Position numbers and translations under genes: made by a program. Under the pieces are notes generated by a model. That model did no database searches and had not been told where the DNA came from. It was given only the letters and a program-made list of their open reading frames with translations. Below, one piece after another: positions 8,745 through 17,253 of a DNA stretch of 64,000 bases. The stretch lies in contig NZ_JBEPOO010000001.1 in NCBI RefSeq assembly GCF_040546815.1, forward strand, positions 310,001-374,000, written 5' to 3'. This DNA is from Devosia sp. 2618 (GTDB taxonomy: Bacteria > Pseudomonadota > Alphaproteobacteria > Rhizobiales > Devosiaceae). Position 1 is the stretch's first letter. Each line of letters begins with the position of its first letter.

Positions 8745-9812
8745 TTAGATCAACTTGAGTCTTCTGGCGGTGACATACTGGTAAAGCCGGTCGCCATAGA
8801 GCTTGAACTCTTGGGACGCCGAGAAGGTCAGGCTCAGGTCATGTTCTTCAGCTTCTGATGCGCCATGCATTGAGTGCTTCAATGCTTCTGCGAACAGCTC
8901 GGGCCAGTCGGGCAGCGACAGGTTGCGCCATTCGTCGAGTTGCTCCCGGCTGGCAAGGACTGGGAAGCCGATTTTGGGAACCAGTGCGGAAATTGCTTGC
9001 CAAAAGTAACGCATGGCAACTCTGTTGTCGGGAGAATAGGGTTCGATAAACCTCAACCAGTGCGCGCCCGTTAGCGCATGTAGGGCAGAGAAATCTTCAG
9101 TCGAGGCGAAGAGGGTGAGCGAGGCGTTCGCTAGTCTGGCGAGTGTTCCGTCATCAATTTCCAGCATGTTGACGACCGGTCCAAATTCGGATTTACCGGA
9201 AATTGCCCGCATGTTGTGCCAAAGTAGATCTATCTCGGTTTTCACGCCTCTAAAGGCGTCAGGCCCGTACATGTACTTCAGAACATCCAGCGGTTCTCTG
9301 GTCGTGGGCGCGGAGCCGTCAGCGACGCCCAAGCATAGGTAGGTGCTCGACCAATAGGCGAGGGCGATGGCAATTTCTGTGTCGTTGTTGGTATAGGCGG
9401 CGTAGGCCATACGCATGAAGGCGTGGATGGCGCTCGCTGCGAAACCCTCATAGAGAATTGGTAGATAGTGTCGTGCTGCGTCGCGTCCGCCCCTGTGTGC
9501 CACTTCTGCAGCAAAAAACGCCCTAAAATCTGCTTCGCGCTCTCGCTGGCCAAGGAAGTCCCGCCAATTCTGCGGCGTAATCGCCGCCATCCGCTCTGTC
9601 ACCAACTGGAGATTGTTGGCAACGCGATACTGCTCGCAGAATTCTTCCATTCTGGTCGCTGGCGCGCCGGCGCGGTCCATGATCACGAGGACCATTGGCA
9701 GATGATTGGCCATGCATGGAGGGTATTCGGCGCTAAACTGCTGAGACCATGTGAGGCAACTTGATAGCACTTCTTCACGCGATAGTTCTGATCCAAGCTC
9801 AAGCGTTTTCAA
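8745..9812 (-). CDS. Questin-oxidase-like protein (DUF4243 family)
   Basis: 355-residue protein resembling the questin oxidase/AflY family, whose fungal members carry out Baeyer-Villiger-type cleavage in polyketide pathways. Family-like blocks: YPPCMANHLPMVLVIMDRAG (usual start NH-GPM), then EFCEQYR, a YEGFAASAIHAFMRMAYA helix and ALAYWSSTYL, and later LHALTGAHWLRFIEPY. No signal peptide or obvious cofactor motif. The start is taken as TTG 9812 because AAGGGAG lies 7 bases upstream; ATG 9848 would add 12 residues. First gene of the minus arm. Family assignment is moderate and function is inferred; the bacterial members are mostly uncharacterised. Confidence 0.7.
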   Translation of the reverse strand: MKTLELGSELSREEVLSSCLTWSQQFSAEYPPCMANHLPMVLVIMDRAGAPATRMEEFCEQYRVANNLQLVTERMAAITPQNWRDFLGQREREADFRAFFAAEVAHRGGRDAARHYLPILYEGFAASAIHAFMRMAYAAYTNNDTEIAIALAYWSSTYLCLGVADGSAPTTREPLDVLKYMYGPDAFRGVKTEIDLLWHNMRAISGKSEFGPVVNMLEIDDGTLARLANASLTLFASTEDFSALHALTGAHWLRFIEPYSPDNRVAMRYFWQAISALVPKIGFPVLASREQLDEWRNLSLPDWPELFAEALKHSMHGASEAEEHDLSLTFSASQEFKLYGDRLYQYVTARRLKLI

Positions 9813-9850
9813 GCGATGCTCCCTTCCACCTTGATTCCCAACGACCATTG

Positions 9851-9875
9851 CAACATAAAACAACAAAATACAACA
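9851..9875. promoter_or_regulatory. Three CAACA half-sites in 10-base phase
   Basis: CAACA occurs at 9851, 9861 and 9871, each followed by an A-rich stretch, so identical faces of the helix are presented. It lies about 40-60 bases upstream of the questin-oxidase-like gene (minus) and 50-75 bases upstream of the MFS gene (plus). The complement (TTGTTG) recurs before the second creatininase gene. Likely a shared operator for the island's regulator; inferred. Confidence 0.4.
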
Positions 9876-9923
9876 AAGTCCATCATGTTGATCGGGGCTG
9901 GGTTTGAGTGATTGGGGCAAAAT

Positions 9924-11075
9924 TTGACTGTGAATCGTCGACCCGGCGCCCTCATCCTCGCCGCTATCTTTCTCTGTGCCTTCAATTTGCGATCTTCCAT
10001 AACTGGTTTTTCCGCTCTCTCCGACATCGTTTTAGCCGCTGTGCAGCTGAATGGTGCGTGGTCAGCGGCGATCGGGGGCGTGGGCATATTTCTGCTCGGT
10101 GCTGCAAGTCTATTCGGCGGCTATTTGCTAACTTATGTCGAGCTACAGAAGGCTGTGGCGGGGCTGCTTGTTGGTCTATGTGCCGCGATCTTGCTGCGGA
10201 CGACGGGGCAGTCGTTTGCTCTTCTGACTATGACCCTACTGTTGTTTCTGCAAATAGGTCTTCTAGGAGCGATCTTGCCGCTGGCTATCCGCCAGTTTGG
10301 CGACAAGGCACCCCCGCAGGCGGCTGGGGCGATGACTTTCGGCGTGATCGCCGGCGCCGCCTCGGGGCCTGTCTCGACCATATTTGTCTTTGACCACACG
10401 GCAAGCTGGCAGGTGGCTCTATGCTCATCCCTGCTCCCCGCCGTCGTAGCGCTGGTTATTTGGCTGTTGCTGAAATTTCCAAGCGAAGTTGCGGTCTCAG
10501 GTCATCACAAACTCCCTGTTGCAAGCCGCAGCGGATGGTTTTTGACGTTCTATTTCGGCAGTCAGTCCGCTTTGGCTTTCATCGTTTTCATCTGGATCGT
10601 TCCTATCCTTCGCGTGCGCGGGCTGCAGGCGGGTGAAGCGGCAATGCTGGCGTCTGGCTCCATTGCCAGCCAAGCCATCGGTGTGATGCTGCCGCTCGTA
10701 TTTCAAGCGTTGCGAACGCGTGCTGGAGTTGTTGCGGCCGTTCTTGCATTCACCACACTGTGCACATTCCTGACGCTGATTTTTGGACCCTGGGCACTGA
10801 TATGGCCGGCGGCAATCGGGCTGGGAGTCGGGCAGGGCGGAACACTCTGTCTTTCCTATGTAATGCTGAACGATCGAGCGGGGAGCGGTGCCGGTCTATC
10901 CAGCATGATGCATGGCTTTGGATTGCTGCTGGCAGGAATCGGGCCATTGCTTGTCGGCTTTGCCATGGGTGGAGAGTTGGCGTTGCGGGGCGTCGGCGGA
11001 GTGGTTGTGGGCTTTGGCGTATCAGCTGTGGTGTTCGCCCTGCTCTGCAGCCCCAGGCGGACTCAGACTAATTAA
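9924..11075 (+). CDS. MFS transporter, CynX/NimT-like
   Basis: Inner-membrane major facilitator of about 383 residues with roughly 12 hydrophobic segments. The opening RRPGALILAAIFLCAFNLRS and the following SSITGFSALSDIV resemble the cyanate/2-nitroimidazole (CynX/NimT) subgroup. The start is uncertain: TTG 9912, TTG 9924 and GTG 9930 are all in frame, and a GGGG at 9914-9917 best fits 9924. It is divergent from the questin-oxidase-like gene and precedes the second creatininase gene, so it probably moves the island's substrate or product across the membrane. The direction of transport cannot be read from the sequence. Confidence 0.82.
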   Translation: MTVNRRPGALILAAIFLCAFNLRSSITGFSALSDIVLAAVQLNGAWSAAIGGVGIFLLGAASLFGGYLLTYVELQKAVAGLLVGLCAAILLRTTGQSFALLTMTLLLFLQIGLLGAILPLAIRQFGDKAPPQAAGAMTFGVIAGAASGPVSTIFVFDHTASWQVALCSSLLPAVVALVIWLLLKFPSEVAVSGHHKLPVASRSGWFLTFYFGSQSALAFIVFIWIVPILRVRGLQAGEAAMLASGSIASQAIGVMLPLVFQALRTRAGVVAAVLAFTTLCTFLTLIFGPWALIWPAAIGLGVGQGGTLCLSYVMLNDRAGSGAGLSSMMHGFGLLLAGIGPLLVGFAMGGELALRGVGGVVVGFGVSAVVFALLCSPRRTQTN

Positions 11076-11152
11076 GCTCTGTTTGCGCGCACCAATCCTG
11101 TGCCATCTGCCAGATAGCGGCTGTTTAAAAAAAGCGTGGGAGATTTCTGTGT

Positions 11153-11182
11153 GTTTGAATTTCGTTGTTGTTTGAATTGTTG
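11153..11182. promoter_or_regulatory. GTTTGAATT direct repeat with paired TTGTTG boxes
   Basis: GTTTGAATT is repeated at 11153-11161 and 11170-11178, and TTGTTG at 11165-11170 and 11177-11182, about 50-75 bases before the second creatininase gene. TTGTTG is the complement of the CAACA boxes at 9851-9875, pointing to one regulator binding both promoters. Inferred. Confidence 0.35.
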
Positions 11183-11228
11183 GATTATGTGAGATTACGT
11201 TCAGCGAATATCACTTGAGGCGGCATAG

Positions 11229-12056
11229 ATGGCTTTAAAGTCACATTGGTGGTGGGACCACAGCACCTTAGATTTCTCTCAACTCAAAATGGACGATATC
11301 GTAGCCATTCAGCCGGTGGGGGCTGTGGAGCAACATGGTCCGCACCTTCCCGTCAGTGTGGATGCGACCATCAATGCGGGCATCGTGGAGAGGGCCGTTC
11401 AACTGATGGCGCCCAATCTTCCGGCCTTAGTGTTGCCTATGCTCCCGGTAGGTAAGTCAAATGAGCATCATGCATATCCGGGTACGCTGAGCTTCTCTTA
11501 CGAGACCCTCGCTCGAATGTGGTTTGAGATCGGCGAGTCCGTACATCGCGCCGGCTGCCGCAAGATCATCTTTTTCAACTCCCATGGCGGTCAACCGCAG
11601 GTCATGGAAATTGTGTGCCGTGAGCTTCGCGTGAAGCTCGGCATGCTTGCCGTGGGAGCCTCGTGGTTCAACACCATCGATCAAAGTGACATGTTTTCCG
11701 ACCGAGAGATGCTGCATGGCATCCATGGCGGGGAGGTCGAGACGAGTTTGATGCTCCATCTCAAGCCGCAAAAAGTGGATATGAACTTTGCGCAAAATTT
11801 CAAACCGCTCTCCATGCAGATGGAGCAGGAGTTCGAGATTTTGCGTCCGGACGGCGCCGCGGGTTTTGGGTGGGAGTCGCAGGATTTGCATCCGGCGGGC
11901 GTCAGCGGCGACGCTGCATCCGCAGACGCTGTGCGAGGAGAAGAGGCGGTCGAAAGAGCCGCTCGAGCGCTGGTCAAGATTACCCAGGAAGTCAGCGACT
12001 TCCCGGTGTCACGGCTGGCTAAAGCCACTGCCTTCAATGGATTACATCGACTATGA
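11229..12056 (+). CDS. Creatininase-family amidohydrolase (copy 2)
   Basis: 275-residue paralogue of the enzyme at 7889-8713. Metal motifs PVGAVEQHGPHLPVSVDA, FFNSHGGQPQVMEIV and HGIHGGEVETSLML are intact. GAGG lies about 9 bases before the ATG. Its stop overlaps the ATPase start by four bases (ATGA at 12053), so it is translationally coupled to an ABC importer and its substrate is probably what that importer brings in. Having two creatininase paralogues on opposite arms suggests sequential hydrolysis or two related amides. The substrate is not identifiable from sequence. Confidence 0.9.
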   Translation: MALKSHWWWDHSTLDFSQLKMDDIVAIQPVGAVEQHGPHLPVSVDATINAGIVERAVQLMAPNLPALVLPMLPVGKSNEHHAYPGTLSFSYETLARMWFEIGESVHRAGCRKIIFFNSHGGQPQVMEIVCRELRVKLGMLAVGASWFNTIDQSDMFSDREMLHGIHGGEVETSLMLHLKPQKVDMNFAQNFKPLSMQMEQEFEILRPDGAAGFGWESQDLHPAGVSGDAASADAVRGEEAVERAARALVKITQEVSDFPVSRLAKATAFNGLHRL

Positions 12057-13108
12057 CGGATTGCAATCAAAACGATGCGGGTGCCGGATCACCGGCCTAT
12101 CTTGAGCTCGACAATCTTGTTGCATCCTATGGCGGTGTTACTGCGGCCAAGGATGTTTCCCTAAAGATCAAAAAGGGCGAGCTTGTCGCGCTGCTCGGCC
12201 CGTCAGGTTGTGGCAAGACCACGACGCTGCGCATGATCGCAGGCTTCGTGAAGCCGGCCAGCGGTCGGGTGGTCGTCAACTCTCGGGAAATAACCCGCAC
12301 CCCGCCGCATCAGCGCAATATCGGTATCGTATTCCAGTCCTACGCCCTGTTTCCGCACCTAACCGTGCTTGAAAATGTGGCTTTCGGCCTACGCATGCGC
12401 AGCGTGCCAAAGCAGCAACGCAACGAGCGTGCCAAGGCAGCTTTGGACTTAGTTAGCCTGGGGCAGTTTGGCGATCGTTATCCGGCAAATCTGTCAGGTG
12501 GGCAACAGCAGCGCGTCGCGCTGGCCCGCGCTTTGGTCATTGAGCCGGACGTGCTGCTGCTCGACGAGCCTTTATCGAACCTTGACGCTTTGTTGCGTGC
12601 CGAAATGCGGACGGAGATCCGCACGCTGCAGCAACGCCTGTCGATCACGACCGTGTTCGTCACACACGACCAGGAAGAGGCCATGGCGATGGCTGACCGC
12701 GTCGTCGTCATGAACAAGGGCAGTATCGTCGAGGTGGGAGAGCCGCGTGCGCTTTCTGACAATCCACGTTCTGCTTTCACCGCGTCGTTCCTTGGGGAGC
12801 GAACTGTTCTTTCCGGGCAGACAAAGGCTGGGGTCTTTGAGGGGGTGGAGTTTCAATGGCCAGATGTGCCGGAGGGAACGAGTGCGTTGGTGCTTCGCGC
12901 TTCGCGCCTCCGATTTGATGCCGCAGCTGGTCCTTTGATCTTGAGCGGTCAGGTCAGTTCGTCGTCATTCCTGGGCGATGTGGTGGAAACCGACGTCACT
13001 ACTCCGGCCGGACGGGTCCGAGTTGTTACGCCGTCGGATTTGAAGGTGCCCGGCGTTGGTGAGAGGTGCTCGCTGCACGTCCTACCGGGGGGCGTCGCGT
13101 TTATCTGA
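12053..13108 (+). CDS. ABC transporter ATPase, PotA/FbpC type
   Basis: 351-residue nucleotide-binding subunit. Walker A is GPSGCGKTT, the Q-loop region is QSYALFPHLTVLENVAFGL, the signature is LSGGQQQRVALARAL, Walker B is LLLDEPLSNLD, and the switch His is in FVTHDQEEAMAM. A C-terminal TOBE-like regulatory domain follows (about residue 240 on). Start and stop overlaps tie it to the creatininase gene before and the binding-protein gene after. It belongs to the polyamine/iron class of importers. Confidence 0.95.
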   Translation: MTDCNQNDAGAGSPAYLELDNLVASYGGVTAAKDVSLKIKKGELVALLGPSGCGKTTTLRMIAGFVKPASGRVVVNSREITRTPPHQRNIGIVFQSYALFPHLTVLENVAFGLRMRSVPKQQRNERAKAALDLVSLGQFGDRYPANLSGGQQQRVALARALVIEPDVLLLDEPLSNLDALLRAEMRTEIRTLQQRLSITTVFVTHDQEEAMAMADRVVVMNKGSIVEVGEPRALSDNPRSAFTASFLGERTVLSGQTKAGVFEGVEFQWPDVPEGTSALVLRASRLRFDAAAGPLILSGQVSSSSFLGDVVETDVTTPAGRVRVVTPSDLKVPGVGERCSLHVLPGGVAFI

Positions 13109-13133
13109 ATTAAAGAAGGAGGAGGAACTTAAA

Positions 13134-14177
13134 ATGAAGATGACACGAAGAACTTTCGGTAAACTTGTTCTTGGGGCAGGCGTGGTCGCGCCGTTCCATT
13201 TCATTCGACCTGCAATCGCACAGCCAAAGGCTGGTGATGAGCTGGTTATCGGCATCTGGGGTGGCGTGCAGGAACGCATCGTTCGCGAGCATGTCGAGAA
13301 GCCACTGGTTGAAAAATATGGCTGCACGGTGAGCTATGTGCTTGGTGGCACCGGCGAGCGCCGCGCACGCGCCTACGCAGAGCGTGGCCGCCCAAGCTTT
13401 GACGTGATCTACCTCAATATCTATGAGAGCCGCCAGGCTGTTGCGGACGGGGTTACGCAACCTGCCTCTGAAGCTGTTCCGCAGGCCGAACATCTCTATG
13501 ATATGGCCAAGCTGGGTGGCTATGGAGTTGCATTCAACCCCGTCACCATTGCCTACGATAAGCGCAAGGCTTCCAGCCCGATCACCTCGTGGAAGGACAT
13601 GTGGAACGATGAGTGGAAGGGGCGTATTGCCTTCCCACTGTATCCGGGGTCCCAAGCCACTGCGGCGCTTGTCATGTCGTCGCTCGCATGGGGCGGCGAC
13701 GAGAAGAATATGGACATCGGTTTCGAGAAAGTCCGTGAGCTCAAGCCATTTGCCGCTCTTCAGAACAGCGCCGAGCAGGCGTTCCAGATGTTTGATCAGG
13801 ACCTTGCTGACCTGACCGTTGAATTTGGCTCGCACGCACGTCGTCAGTCAGAACAGGTTAACCCAAACATTGAAGTCGCTGACCCGATCGAAGGTCAGTG
13901 CGCTGCCATGAACGTTGCATGTATTCCCGTCGGAGCACCCAATCAGGTTCTGGCAGAAGAGTGGGTGAACCTGCACCTGAGCGAACCTTGCATGCAGGCT
14001 TATATGCGCGAAGCCTACTATTCGCCGACCGTGACAAACGTTGCTGTGCCTGACGATCTCAAGGGCAAGCTGCTCACTCCCGAACAGATCCAGCGCATGC
14101 CGAACCTTGATTGGGAGTACATCGCTTCCCAGCAGGCCGCATGGTCTAGCCGCTTCAACCGGGAGATTGCAGGCTAA
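13134..14177 (+). CDS. ABC transporter substrate-binding protein with Tat-type leader
   Basis: 347-residue PotD/FbpA-like periplasmic binding protein. The N-terminus carries a twin-arginine motif (MTRRTFGKLVLGAGVV) followed by a hydrophobic stretch and a cleavage-like PAIAQP, so export through Tat is likely. Family blocks: ELVIGIWGGVQERIV, SYVLGGTGERRARAYAERGR, LYPGSQATAALVMSSLAW. The ATG at 13134 has a very strong AAGGAGGAGG ribosome site. Third gene of the creatininase-ABC operon. The ligand is unknown, possibly a small cyclic amide given its neighbours. Confidence 0.9.
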   Translation: MKMTRRTFGKLVLGAGVVAPFHFIRPAIAQPKAGDELVIGIWGGVQERIVREHVEKPLVEKYGCTVSYVLGGTGERRARAYAERGRPSFDVIYLNIYESRQAVADGVTQPASEAVPQAEHLYDMAKLGGYGVAFNPVTIAYDKRKASSPITSWKDMWNDEWKGRIAFPLYPGSQATAALVMSSLAWGGDEKNMDIGFEKVRELKPFAALQNSAEQAFQMFDQDLADLTVEFGSHARRQSEQVNPNIEVADPIEGQCAAMNVACIPVGAPNQVLAEEWVNLHLSEPCMQAYMREAYYSPTVTNVAVPDDLKGKLLTPEQIQRMPNLDWEYIASQQAAWSSRFNREIAG

Positions 14178-14178
14178 A

Positions 14179-15867
14179 ATGCGATTGCACGGACAGATAC
14201 TCGCTACACCGATCACCTTGTGGCTTCTGGTTGCTTTTGCAGCACCTTTCCTGGTGGTTATTTTGATGTCGCTGCATCCCTATGCAGATCCATTTGGCCC
14301 TCTGTTCGTTGCGCCTAGCATCGCCCAATTCGCCCTGATACTTGGCGATCACTTCTACTTGGGCGTGGTATGGGAAACCGTAGCACTTGGCATGGTAGTT
14401 ACTGCCTTGTCTGCGGTCTTAGGGTTCCCACTTGCTCTGTGGCTCGTCAGCGTCCCCGGACGCTGGCGACCACTCGCCTTCATGGTCATTTTGATCCCGC
14501 TTTTGACCAACGTGGTGGTGCGCTCGCTCGGCATTGTGCTTTTGCTTGCCCCTGACGGTCTCATCAATGTGGCACTAGGGTTCGTTGGCATCCCGCCGAT
14601 TACGAACATGCTTTTCAATCATTTTGCGGTGGCGATTTCGCTGGCGCAGGTGTTCATGCCTTTCATTGTTCTGGCGCTTTACGACAACCTGCAAGGCACA
14701 TCACCTCGCGTGTTCGAAGCCGCTGAAAGCCTGGGCGCTTCAAAGACCGTCAATTTTTGGACCGTCCGACTCCCACTGGCTTTACCGGGGTTGCGGGCCG
14801 GCATGATCATCGTCTTTATGATGTCGTCCACCGCATATGTGTCTGCACGCATTCTGGGTGGCGGGCGCGTGTGGACTACCGGTATGTTGGTTTGGCAGGA
14901 AGCAATTGCCAATCTCAACACTCCCACTGCTGCGGCTCTTGCGCTTGTCATGACAGTGGCATGCATTGCCTTTGCAGCAATCTGCATATGGGTATTCTCA
15001 AGGCTTATGCCGTGGCAACGAAATGTTCCGGCCAGCGCGTCCTTCACGCTCCCGCCCGGATTGGTGCGCGTCCTTGATGTGGTTGGCCCGGTCGTTTCAA
15101 AACTGCTGTTGTTCTCGGCGCTGGTCTTGCTGCTGATGCCACTCCTTCTGGTCTGCGTCCAAAGCTTCAACGACGTTTCGCAGGGGACGCTCGCCACTTT
15201 TAAGGGGTTCACTCTGAAGTGGTATGAGATTGTCTTCTTGCAAGGTCCCTATATCAAGGGCTTCATCAATTCCCTGCAATTGGGTGCCGCAGCTACTGTG
15301 ATTGCCTTGGCTCTTGCTCTCCCAGCGGCTTTTGCTCTCTCGCGCTATCGTTTCCTTGGAATTGGCGCGCTGATGATCTTCTGGACACTGCCGCTGTCTT
15401 TGCCAGGGGTTGCTATTGGTGTTGGAATGTTGCGCCTGCTGCAGTACTTCACCGCCGTGCCGACTTTCATCGGCCTTCTGGCTCTCCATGTCGTGCTGAT
15501 CTTGCCATTCTGTTTGGCCCTTCTGACGACGTCGATCCAGCAACTGGATCGCTCCCAGGAGGAGGCGGCACAGAGTCTAGGCGCCAACGGTCCGAGACGC
15601 TTCTTCCTAGTCATAATCCCTAACCTTATGCCTGGATTGGTGGCGTCGGCCATCATCACCTTCCTGATGAGTTTTGGCGAAGTGACCGTGACGAGCTTCC
15701 TGACCACCGCTCGCATGACCACATTGCCCGTTATCATCTATGCCGAGGCCAACAACATTCTGGAGCCGACCGTACATGCGGTTTCTGCATCCATGATCGC
15801 TGTTACCCTATTGGCGCTGTTCTTGATCAATCTGGTGTTCAAGGTTGACCGACTGCATGTGCGATAG
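14179..15867 (+). CDS. ABC transporter permease, two permease domains fused
   Basis: 562-residue inner-membrane protein carrying two complete binding-protein-dependent permease domains in one chain. The N-half (about 1-300) holds the EAA loop EAAESLGASKTVNFWTVRLP and the C-half (about 310-562) holds EEAAQSLGANGPRRFFLVII. PotB and PotC are usually separate; fused versions are known in the iron (FbpB/SfuB) branch. The ATG at 14179 is one base after the binding-protein stop. It completes the importer with the ATPase and Tat-exported binding protein. Confidence 0.92.
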   Translation: MRLHGQILATPITLWLLVAFAAPFLVVILMSLHPYADPFGPLFVAPSIAQFALILGDHFYLGVVWETVALGMVVTALSAVLGFPLALWLVSVPGRWRPLAFMVILIPLLTNVVVRSLGIVLLLAPDGLINVALGFVGIPPITNMLFNHFAVAISLAQVFMPFIVLALYDNLQGTSPRVFEAAESLGASKTVNFWTVRLPLALPGLRAGMIIVFMMSSTAYVSARILGGGRVWTTGMLVWQEAIANLNTPTAAALALVMTVACIAFAAICIWVFSRLMPWQRNVPASASFTLPPGLVRVLDVVGPVVSKLLLFSALVLLLMPLLLVCVQSFNDVSQGTLATFKGFTLKWYEIVFLQGPYIKGFINSLQLGAAATVIALALALPAAFALSRYRFLGIGALMIFWTLPLSLPGVAIGVGMLRLLQYFTAVPTFIGLLALHVVLILPFCLALLTTSIQQLDRSQEEAAQSLGANGPRRFFLVIIPNLMPGLVASAIITFLMSFGEVTVTSFLTTARMTTLPVIIYAEANNILEPTVHAVSASMIAVTLLALFLINLVFKVDRLHVR

Positions 15868-15945
15868 GGCGACGCCTTTGTGAACCGGGCACATGACGTT
15901 TCGCGCTCGCGTGGCTGGCCCGGAACGTTACGAGAGCAAGACGCA

Positions 15946-15981
15946 GCCGTGGGATGGACTAAGGATGGTCAGTCCCACGGC
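15946..15981 (+). terminator. Possible terminator after the fused permease gene
   Basis: Arms GCCGTGGGA (15946-15954) and TCCCACGGC (15973-15981) with an 18-base loop, followed by a weak T-rich stretch (TTCTGGACTTTT). About 80 bases past the permease stop. Confidence 0.4.
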
Positions 15982-16197
15982 TTCTGGACTTTTGGTTCTG
16001 CTCTGACAGCAATGCATAGGCGTTGCAAACACAGGCGACGAAAGTGCCACCAAAGACGGCATCTCCAGTAAATAGCGCAGCGGCGTTCTGAGAGCGGGAA
16101 TACCCCCTCTCGCTCGTTCTGCCGGTCTCGCTGACGACGCGGGTCTGGTTGGTTTTTGTAATTCAGGGCCTTGGGAGGCTGAGCCCGCCAAAATGAC

Positions 16198-16230
16198 AGT
16201 GGCCAGATATCATCTTGATATCTGGCCACT
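16198..16230. repeat. Perfect 15-base inverted repeat, 3-base loop
   Basis: Arms AGTGGCCAGATATCA (16198-16212) and its exact complement (16216-16230) around TCT. It lies 65 bases past the stop of the minus-strand SDR gene. No clear T-tract follows on either strand, so it may be an mRNA 3'-end stabiliser, a factor-dependent terminator or a protein site. Confidence 0.6.
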
Positions 16231-16294
16231 TGGCACTATTCGTCAGTTCGGCGTTTACATCTTGCCTGCCCCGCAAAACATCGGGTGAGCTCGA

Positions 16295-17083
16295 TTAGCC
16301 CATGTAAACGCCGCCAGTGACGTTGATGCCTTGACCGGTCATGAAGCGGGCGGCGTCTGAGCACAGGAACACCACAACGCTGGCAACATCTTCGGGCGTC
16401 TCGATGCGCCCGAGTGGTGTTTGGTCGACATAGCTCTGGTAGACGCCTTCTGGAGTCATGCCCCGGAGCTGGGCTTCCCACTCGATTTCACGTGACTGCA
16501 TTCCCGTCTTTACAAATCCCGGACAGACGGCATTGACGCGGATGCCGTGCGGAGCCAATTCGCGCGCGAGCGCCTGCGTCCACCCGAGAACAGCGAACTT
16601 GGACGCTGAGTAGTGTGCCAGCAAAGGGGCGCCGACTTTGGCCGCCAGTGACGCTGTATTTACAATGACGCCCTTGCCTGTGGACAGGAAGTGGCGGGCA
16701 GCAATCTGATTGGTAAGGAATATACCGCGCGTATTGACGTCAAAATTGAAGTCCCACTCGTCGTCCGTCAAATCCACCGCGGCTTTCATTGTCGACACGC
16801 CGGCATTGCCAATCAGAATATCGAAGCCTTGCCACTGGTTTATGACCGCTGAGAAGGCATACTCGACAGAATCGCGCTTTCTGACGTCGACTGCGACTGC
16901 AATGCTGTCCCCACCAAGTGCACGTGCCGCTTCCTGCGCTCTGTCCAGGTCGATGTCTGCAATTGCTACTCGCACATCCTGATTCACAAGTGCCGTTGCA
17001 ATGGCGCGACCAATGCCGGTTGCTCCGCCTGTTATCAAAGCCCGTTTGCCCTTCAAATCCTGGGCGATTCCGCGATCTGACAT
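16295..17083 (-). CDS. Short-chain dehydrogenase/reductase
   Basis: 262-residue classical SDR, NAD(P)-dependent alcohol/ketone oxidoreductase. Cofactor motif ITGGATGIGRAIA (TGxxxGxG), IADID acidic residue after beta-2 favouring NAD, NAG in IGNAGVST, catalytic Ser in VNTASLAAK, catalytic Tyr-x-x-x-Lys in YSASKFAVLG, and the PG motif in VCPGFVKTGM. It is divergent from a BtpA-family gene and near an FGGY kinase, suggesting polyol or sugar oxidation. A start at 17083 with AGGAGAT just upstream fits. The exact substrate is unknown. Confidence 0.9.
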   Translation of the reverse strand: MSDRGIAQDLKGKRALITGGATGIGRAIATALVNQDVRVAIADIDLDRAQEAARALGGDSIAVAVDVRKRDSVEYAFSAVINQWQGFDILIGNAGVSTMKAAVDLTDDEWDFNFDVNTRGIFLTNQIAARHFLSTGKGVIVNTASLAAKVGAPLLAHYSASKFAVLGWTQALARELAPHGIRVNAVCPGFVKTGMQSREIEWEAQLRGMTPEGVYQSYVDQTPLGRIETPEDVASVVVFLCSDAARFMTGQGINVTGGVYMG

Positions 17084-17253
17084 GATATCTCCTACATTGT
17101 TTTTTTGAACATTAACGCACAGACGAACACGAGCAAACGAAAATTATGTGCGAAATTGTTAGTTTGAGTGTTTACATTTGATGTGGGGTTGTGGCTTGTT
17201 GGTGAGAAATCCGGGGCTCGTGGAGCCGTAGGAATAACTATTTGGAGTTTGAC

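Larger units (their letters stand above)
15868..16294. other. Non-coding convergent intergenic region with two hairpins
   Basis: 427 bases between the end of the plus-strand importer operon and the end of the minus-strand SDR gene. I see no credible gene. It contains a 9-base-arm inverted repeat (15946-15981) and a perfect 15-base-arm inverted repeat (16198-16230), described separately. Confidence 0.7.
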
